Origin: Cocleimonas sp.
GTDB lineage: Bacteria; Pseudomonadota; Gammaproteobacteria; Thiotrichales; Thiotrichaceae
Direction of reading: 5' to 3'
Length of the DNA stretch: 64,000 nucleotides
NCBI GenBank assembly: GCA_021647365.1
Contig: JAKIUW010000008.1
Location: 35,917-99,916, forward strand
Within the stretch, counting starts at the first letter, position 1. Every line of letters starts with the position of its first letter. A model generated the notes under the pieces. That model saw only the letters and a list, made by a program, of their open reading frames with translations. It did no database searches and was not told where the DNA came from. A program made the position numbers and the translations under genes. Positions 59,838 to 64,000 of the stretch are shown here, in pieces.

Positions 59838-59862
59838 CATGTAAAAGTGGGGGGGTGTGCTT
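59838..59862 (+). repeat. Interspersed repeat, single unit (GTG variant)
   Basis: An intact unit filling the slyX-argG gap, 6 bases before the TTG of slyX and 14 bases from the argG stop. Confidence 0.94.
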
Positions 59863-59875
59863 TTAAAATTCATAT

Positions 59876-61105
59876 TTAAAGCAGCTTACGCCCTTTCTGC
59901 GAAGCAATTCTCAAACGCAACGCATTCAACTTAATAAAGCCTTCCGCATCTTTTTGATCATAAGCGCCACCATCATCATCAAATGTCGCAATGGCCTCAT
60001 CGAATAAGGTATCGTCTGATTTACGCCCAACACAAGTAACAGCGCCTTTATAAAGCTTCAAACGAACCGTGCCGTTAACGTATTCTTGCGACTCATCAAT
60101 CATCTTTTGCATCATGTCGCGCTCAGGGCTCCACCAGTAGCCGTTGTAAATTAGCTCGGCATATTTTGGCATCAATGAATCTTTAAGATGCGCCACTTCA
60201 CGATCTAGCGTGAGTGACTCCATTGAGCGATGACCTTGTAACATAATCGTTCCGCCTGGAGTCTCGTAACAACCGCGTGACTTCATGCCCACGTAGCGAT
60301 TTTCAACAATATCAAGACGACCAACGCCGTTTGCGCCACCTAACTCATTTAAGGTTTTAAGCATGGTCGCGGGGCTTAATGCTTTTCCATCTAGTGCAAC
60401 AGGGTCGCCTTTTTCATAGGTCAGTTCAATGTAAGTTGGTTTATCAGGTGCTGCCTCTGGCGATACCGACCAACGCCACATATCATCTTCCGCTTCTGCC
60501 CAAGGGTCTTCTAAGATATCGCCTTCGTATGAGATGTGAAGTAAGTTTGCATCCATTGAGTAGGGTGATTTCTTGCCTTGCTTTTGGTAGTCAATTTCAA
60601 TGCCATGCTGTTCGGCATATTCCATTAACGATTCACGCGAGCTTAGCTCCCATTCACGCCAAGGAGCGATGATTTTAACGCCAGGTTTAAGCGCATAAGC
60701 ACCCAGTTCAAAACGTACCTGATCATTACCTTTGCCCGTAGCACCGTGACAAATCGCATCAGCGCCAGTCTCGTTAGCAATCTCAATTAATCGTTTAGAA
60801 ATTAACGGGCGCGCAATCGATGTGCCAAGCAGGTATTCACCTTCATAAACGGTGTTGGCGCGAAACATCGGGAAAACAAAGTCTTTCACAAACTCTTCGG
60901 TCAAATCATCAATATAAATTTCTTTAACGCCAGCCGCTTTTGCCTTAGCGCGAGCAGGCTCAACTTCTTCACCTTGACCCACATCAGCGGTAAATGTTAC
61001 CACCTCACAGCCATAGGTTTCTTCGAGCCATTTAATAATAATGGATGTGTCGAGACCGCCAGAGTAGGCGAGGACGACTTTTTTAACGCTTTGAGATTGA
61101 GACAT
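59876..61105 (-). CDS. argG: Argininosuccinate synthase
   Basis: The 409-residue ATP-dependent ligase of arginine synthesis has the P-loop LAYSGGLDTSIIIKWL, CHGATGKGNDQVRFE, and the citrulline/aspartate region YSMDANLLHISYEGDILEDP. It is transcribed away from murB. Confidence 0.97.
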   Translation of the reverse strand: MSQSQSVKKVVLAYSGGLDTSIIIKWLEETYGCEVVTFTADVGQGEEVEPARAKAKAAGVKEIYIDDLTEEFVKDFVFPMFRANTVYEGEYLLGTSIARPLISKRLIEIANETGADAICHGATGKGNDQVRFELGAYALKPGVKIIAPWREWELSSRESLMEYAEQHGIEIDYQKQGKKSPYSMDANLLHISYEGDILEDPWAEAEDDMWRWSVSPEAAPDKPTYIELTYEKGDPVALDGKALSPATMLKTLNELGGANGVGRLDIVENRYVGMKSRGCYETPGGTIMLQGHRSMESLTLDREVAHLKDSLMPKYAELIYNGYWWSPERDMMQKMIDESQEYVNGTVRLKLYKGAVTCVGRKSDDTLFDEAIATFDDDGGAYDQKDAEGFIKLNALRLRIASQKGRKLL

Positions 61106-61172
61106 GAGTTTCCCATGAAATTATTGTAGAAAGAGCGGCGATTATACGCCCGATTTCCAGTAGAATCCACGC

Positions 61173-62213
61173 ATGGAAATCATAAATAATGCATCTTTAA
61201 AACAATTAAATACCTTTGGCGTTGATGCGAGCGCCAAACACCTTACAGAAATTCATAATTTGGAAGATATTGAAGCCTTGCTTGAATGGAAAGCTCAGAA
61301 TGATCTGCCGTGTTTGCTATTGGGTGGCGGTAGTAATTTACTCTTCAAAAATGACTACCAAGGCTTGGTAGCAAAAATTTGTTTAGCAGGAAAAGACATT
61401 GCCGAAGAGGATAATGATTTCACATATGTTTCTGTTGCTGGCGGTGAGAATTGGCACGATTTTGTGCGCTGGACAGTTGAGCAGGATATAGCAGGACTAG
61501 AAAATCTATCATTAATCCCCGGAACAGTCGGTGCAGCGCCTATCCAAAATATAGGCGCTTACGGCGTAGAGCTAGCGGATCATTTTCAATCACTACAAGC
61601 GGTTGATTTAGAAACAGGTAACATCCACGAGTTTGATCTCTTACACTGTCAATTTGGCTACCGTGAAAGCTTCTTCAAATCGCAAACATTGGATAAATTG
61701 CTCATCACATCTGTTACTTTTGCGTTGCCTAAAAAACCAAACTGGAAAATGGATTACGCAGGCGTGCGTGAAGTGCTAGAAGGTGTAGAGCCAAGCGCCA
61801 AGCTAATCAGTGATGCGATTATCAGCTTACGCATGAGTAAATTGCCCGACCCTGCAAAAATAGGTAATGGAGGCAGCTTCTTTAAAAACCCAGTGCTGAG
61901 CTTGGATGATTGGGAAGCCATAAAAGCCAATCACCCCAATATTCCTGGATATCCTCAAAATGCGGTGCTTGCGGGAGGTACAGAACTTGCTAACGGCGCC
62001 ATGAAAACATCCGCCGCATGGCTAATCGATAGTTGTGGCTGGAAAGGCCATCGCAAAGGCGATGCAGGCGTATCGGATATGCACGCCTTAGTGATTGTGA
62101 ATCACGCAAATGCAACAGGCGCAGAACTATGGGCAGTAGCGCAGGAGATTATGGCATCGGTTGAGGATAAGTTTGGTGTTTTGCTTGAGGCAGAGCCTCG
62201 GGTGGTTTTATAG
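61173..62213 (+). CDS. murB: UDP-N-acetylenolpyruvoylglucosamine reductase MurB
   Basis: The 346-residue FAD enzyme completes UDP-MurNAc synthesis. FAD-binding residues are in LLLGGGSNLLFKNDY and LIPGTVGAAPIQNIGAYGVE, and the catalytic serine is in GNGGSFFKNPV. The longer type I form found in E. coli fits its length. Confidence 0.96.
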   Translation: MEIINNASLKQLNTFGVDASAKHLTEIHNLEDIEALLEWKAQNDLPCLLLGGGSNLLFKNDYQGLVAKICLAGKDIAEEDNDFTYVSVAGGENWHDFVRWTVEQDIAGLENLSLIPGTVGAAPIQNIGAYGVELADHFQSLQAVDLETGNIHEFDLLHCQFGYRESFFKSQTLDKLLITSVTFALPKKPNWKMDYAGVREVLEGVEPSAKLISDAIISLRMSKLPDPAKIGNGGSFFKNPVLSLDDWEAIKANHPNIPGYPQNAVLAGGTELANGAMKTSAAWLIDSCGWKGHRKGDAGVSDMHALVIVNHANATGAELWAVAQEIMASVEDKFGVLLEAEPRVVL

Positions 62214-62376
62214 CTAATATCCCTCTCTTGTTATGGAATTTGATATAGTTGGAGTGCTTCAATTACAAGCAGGCTTCTGCGATAACCTAAAAACTAATAT
62301 TATTGATTACGTGGAGATAGCTACCGTTCTTAAAACAAGCGACACAATGAAAGCTACCGCTCTCAATCCCAAAACT

Positions 62377-62466
62377 TTATAAAGCTGCAATAATGGGCTT
62401 GCGTTAATTGCACATTGCTTAAGGTGCCCGACTTACGCAAGTCCATAATTAATTTCCTTGTTATGC
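62377..62466 (-). other. attC-like imperfect palindrome downstream of brnA
   Basis: On the minus strand it starts GCATAAC and ends GCTTTATAA, with outer arms (AATTATGG/CCATTATT) and inner arms (GGACTTGCGT/ACGCAAGCCC) enclosing GTCGGGCACC. The outline is like an integron attC site. A 49-codon + frame (62234-62382) overlaps its edge but looks non-coding. Bases 62214-62376 hold nothing else I recognise. Confidence 0.45.
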
Positions 62467-62487
62467 TTTTATATAATTTTCAGTGGT

Positions 62488-62706
62488 TTACGAAGCCCAC
62501 TGCATTTTTAACTTGCGATGATTAATAGCACAATCTCGCAGGTAAAGATTAATAAGTGTTTGATAAGGCACTCCAGTTTCCTCTGCTAGTGACTTGAAGT
62601 ATTCCACGGAATCACGATCAAGGCGCATTGTTACAGGTTGCTTGAGATACTTGGTATAGGGATTCTTTTCCCCCTTCATATTTGCAAAGTCGTAATGTTC
62701 TTTCAT
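62488..62706 (-). CDS. brnA: BrnA-family antitoxin
   Basis: The 72-residue protein has a C-terminal ribbon-helix-helix-type pattern (VTMRLDRDSVEYFKSLAEET, then GVPYQTLINLYLRD), as in BrnA. It should neutralise BrnT and repress the operon. The start overlaps the brnT stop by ATGA, the usual toxin-first order of brnTA. Confidence 0.9.
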   Translation of the reverse strand: MKEHYDFANMKGEKNPYTKYLKQPVTMRLDRDSVEYFKSLAEETGVPYQTLINLYLRDCAINHRKLKMQWAS

Positions 62707-62996
62707 TTTCTATTACTCCAATAAACTTGTTCTTCTTCTGAATCTGTTTTTCTTGCGGAGATAATTCTTATTTTTGTTTCATCCTCTCTAAAGCAATGGC
62801 ACACAACAAGTGTTTTTAATTTAAAGCTAGTTCCTAAAAGAATAAATCTGTCTTCTTCGTCGGGGTGCTCAGGGTCATAGAATAGAATGGCTTGCTCATC
62901 ATAAAAGACAGTACGTGCTTCATCGAAGGATACGCCATGCTTTTTAGCATTAGTTTTCTCTTTCTTTTTATCCCACTCAAATTCTAGCTGTTTCAT
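62703..62996 (-). CDS. brnT: BrnT-family ribonuclease toxin
   Basis: The 97-residue protein matches BrnT: FEWDKKKEKTNAKKHGVSFD at the N-terminus, the DPEHPDEEDRFILLGTS middle and the RIISARKTDSEEE catalytic end. It is a RelE-fold RNase that inhibits growth when not bound by BrnA. It sits between two attC-like palindromes. Confidence 0.92.
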   Translation of the reverse strand: MKQLEFEWDKKKEKTNAKKHGVSFDEARTVFYDEQAILFYDPEHPDEEDRFILLGTSFKLKTLVVCHCFREDETKIRIISARKTDSEEEQVYWSNRK

Positions 62997-63051
62997 ATAT
63001 GTACATCGTACTTATGATGAGCTAAATATCAAGGTGGTTTTTGGTTTATTA

Positions 63052-63114
63052 GCATAACGTCGCGCTTCTGCGGAGCGATAGCGAGGCATCCGACTGCAAG
63101 CGCTTTGATTATGA
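63052..63114 (-). other. attC-like palindrome between two minus-strand genes
   Basis: The minus strand runs from CATAATCAAAGCGCTTGCAG to AGAAGCGCGACGTTATGC. Paired arms are CATAA/TTATG, GCGCTT/AAGCGC and CGGA/TCCG around GCCTCGCTATCGC. It follows the stop of the small secreted protein by 4 bases, as an attC follows a cassette gene. Confidence 0.5.
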
Positions 63115-63117
63115 GTT

Positions 63118-63462
63118 TTACTTGCATTGCACTGGAATTCTGAATGTGTATTCGCTTACCTCGCTTATGCGGACTAAACCGGCATAATCTTTAGCAAAAC
63201 CATCAACAACTTCATTAAGAACTTGCCCTCTAAACTCAACATACATTAACTGATATGGTTTTTTCGCTGTACTTATATAATGTTCATGCATTTTTATTCC
63301 TGCCCAATCATAACTCACCCAGTAACTTTTTTTACTACCGCAGGGTTTGAAACTATGTACTTCTGCGCCCCATGAATATATACCTTTGTATTCGATTTCA
63401 TGATTGGTGGCATTCAACAGTACGGGGATTGCACTAAGAATAGTGAAGATAATTATTCTCAT
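63118..63462 (-). CDS. Small secreted protein of unknown function
   Basis: The 114-residue protein has a signal peptide (IIIFTILSAIPVLLNA, about 1-18). The rest (GIYSWGAEVHSFKPCGSKKS; PYQLMYVEFRGQV; DYAGLVRISEV) loosely recalls the small OB-like C-terminal domain of NlpE-type envelope proteins, with two cysteines in the mature part (C42 and C113) that could pair. No firm family is assigned. Confidence 0.6.
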   Translation of the reverse strand: MRIIIFTILSAIPVLLNATNHEIEYKGIYSWGAEVHSFKPCGSKKSYWVSYDWAGIKMHEHYISTAKKPYQLMYVEFRGQVLNEVVDGFAKDYAGLVRISEVSEYTFRIPVQCK

Positions 63463-63470
63463 TTTTTACT

Positions 63471-63500
63471 CATAACGCCGCAATAATGGGTTTGTTAGGT
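63471..63500 (-). other. Short attC-like element sharing its 3' end with the brnA site
   Basis: The minus strand reads ACCTAACAAACCCATTATTG then CGGCGTTATG. The part CCCATTATTGCGGCGTTATG closely matches the end of the site at 62377 (CCCATTATTGCAGCTTTATA). It begins with an ACCTAAC core (fits RYYYAAC). Confidence 0.4.
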
Positions 63501-63887
63501 TATTTGTATATTTTATACATAATTGTATTACATCGCAAGAAAAAATACGCAAACGCACAAAGCCAGAATAGGGCGCAACCTCAACACTAAGATACTAAAA
63601 ACTAGCACAATTGGGGCTAGGCTAACTTTCGACAGCAATGGGGTAGCACAAATGACCATTGAAACTACTCGCCGAACCACTAAAAACTTTTGCCCCTTTC
63701 ACTGAAACTACTTTAACCCATTGTCTGCCGAAATGCCGATCAAAGCCCCGTGAAAAGGCACAACCTAAGCACTGCACGAACAAAAGGTAACCCGCTATCA
63801 GCGGCGGAATGTGCTAAAAACTTGCGACATTACAGCCTTAAACAAAGAGAATAAATTTCACCCCCCCCCCTCTCCAGGGCTAACGCA
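63501..63887. other. 387 bases with no recognisable gene
   Basis: A 60-codon + frame (63523-63705) is of biased composition and resembles no protein I know. The motif ACTAAAAACT recurs. A pure C run of about eleven bases occurs at 63859-63870. This may be a non-coding cassette or decayed DNA. Confidence 0.4.
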
Positions 63888-64000
63888 TTAAAAATCACCT
63901 CCAAAAAGAACCTTATATCGAAAGTTATCATTCCATGCGGTATTAAGTCGTTTCTGTTTAATGCTTAACTTTGAAGGCTCTTTCTTTAGTAAATTCATGC
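63888..64000 (-). CDS. C-terminal fragment or small ORF at the window edge (partial)
   Basis: A minus-strand frame enters from the window edge and encodes LSIKQKRLNTAWNDNFRYKV then LFGGDF before TAA (63888-63890). An ATG lies at 63998, so it could be a 36-residue peptide, but it reads like the end of a longer protein. Not recognised. Confidence 0.35.
   Translation of the reverse strand, partial: MNLLKKEPSKLSIKQKRLNTAWNDNFRYKVLFGGDF

Noticed and set aside
730..59862. CRISPR array for the interspersed units
   Set aside because: Units are separated by kilobases of genes, not by regular short spacers, and no cas genes are present.
730..59862. Classical REP elements with a RAYT transposase
   Set aside because: The unit has no internal hairpin or GTAG-type end, and no Y1/HUH transposase gene is visible in the window; kept only as a hypothesis.
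63523..63705. 60-residue plus-strand ORF
   Set aside because: Biased composition, no ribosome site and no family likeness; treated as non-coding.
63859..63870. C run as another repeat-unit copy
   Set aside because: Only the homopolymer is shared; the flanks lack the TTTTACATG and AAGCACA parts of the unit.

Overview
The window is chromosomal DNA from an AT-rich gammaproteobacterium. This is inferred from gene content and order: msbA-lpxK-(trm112)-kdsB, dksA-gluQ, ychJ and a DUF2062 gene beside comEC, hom-thrC, tldD-pmbA, slyX-rsmJ and a glutaminyl-tRNA synthetase. A Thiotrichales-like lineage is a guess. Most of the window is core metabolism and housekeeping on both strands.

Layout. 1-5.5 kb: end of an ExbB/ExbD pair, lipid A export and Kdo genes, and a lone type IV pilin. 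5.5-14.8 kb: purN/purM, a one-domain voltage-gated channel, glnS, cold-shock and ribosome-hibernation genes, a LysE-type exporter broken by a stop codon, and CPBP and RDD membrane proteins. 14.8-29 kb: trpE/trpG, an M23 peptidase, ychJ, DUF2062, comEC, a large lipoprotein with a pilin-like segment, bolA, a frameshifted thioredoxin-HEAT gene, gluQ, dksA and a Campylobacterota-like ligA. 29-35 kb: tRNA-Gly, a divergent tRNA-Cys, redox enzymes under a divergent LysR regulator, then a tRNA-Ser flanked by a decayed integrase, a decayed helicase, tRNA-Leu/tRNA-Cys and a decayed IS4-type transposase. 35-46 kb: adenine deaminase, an HscC-type Hsp70 with a J-like/RDD partner, a DegS-like protease, dTDP-rhamnose genes, a putative phage-abortive-infection protein and sulfurtransferases. 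46-62 kb: rlmB, rnr, grxD, hom, thrC, a nitrilase, tldD/pmbA, rsmJ/slyX, argG and murB. 62.2-64 kb: a small accessory tract with a BrnT/BrnA toxin-antitoxin pair and a small secreted protein, separated by attC-like palindromes, which suggests relic integron cassettes.

The most striking feature is a dense interspersed repeat at 24 loci. The unit is about 25-28 bp (CATCATGTAAAAGT, then seven G, then TGTGCTT, with CTA and GTA variants of the GTG core). It occurs as single units and as inverted pairs that would form 70-77 bp hairpins. Fifteen of 16 single units have the G-rich strand on +, whatever the direction of neighbouring genes. Two copies lie in the gluQ reading frame: one internal, which has lost the stop codon the unit normally supplies, and one that supplies the protein's C-terminus and stop. 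No transposase that could move it is visible here. At least four other palindromic or short repeat families, of types I recall as widespread in bacteria, are also present.
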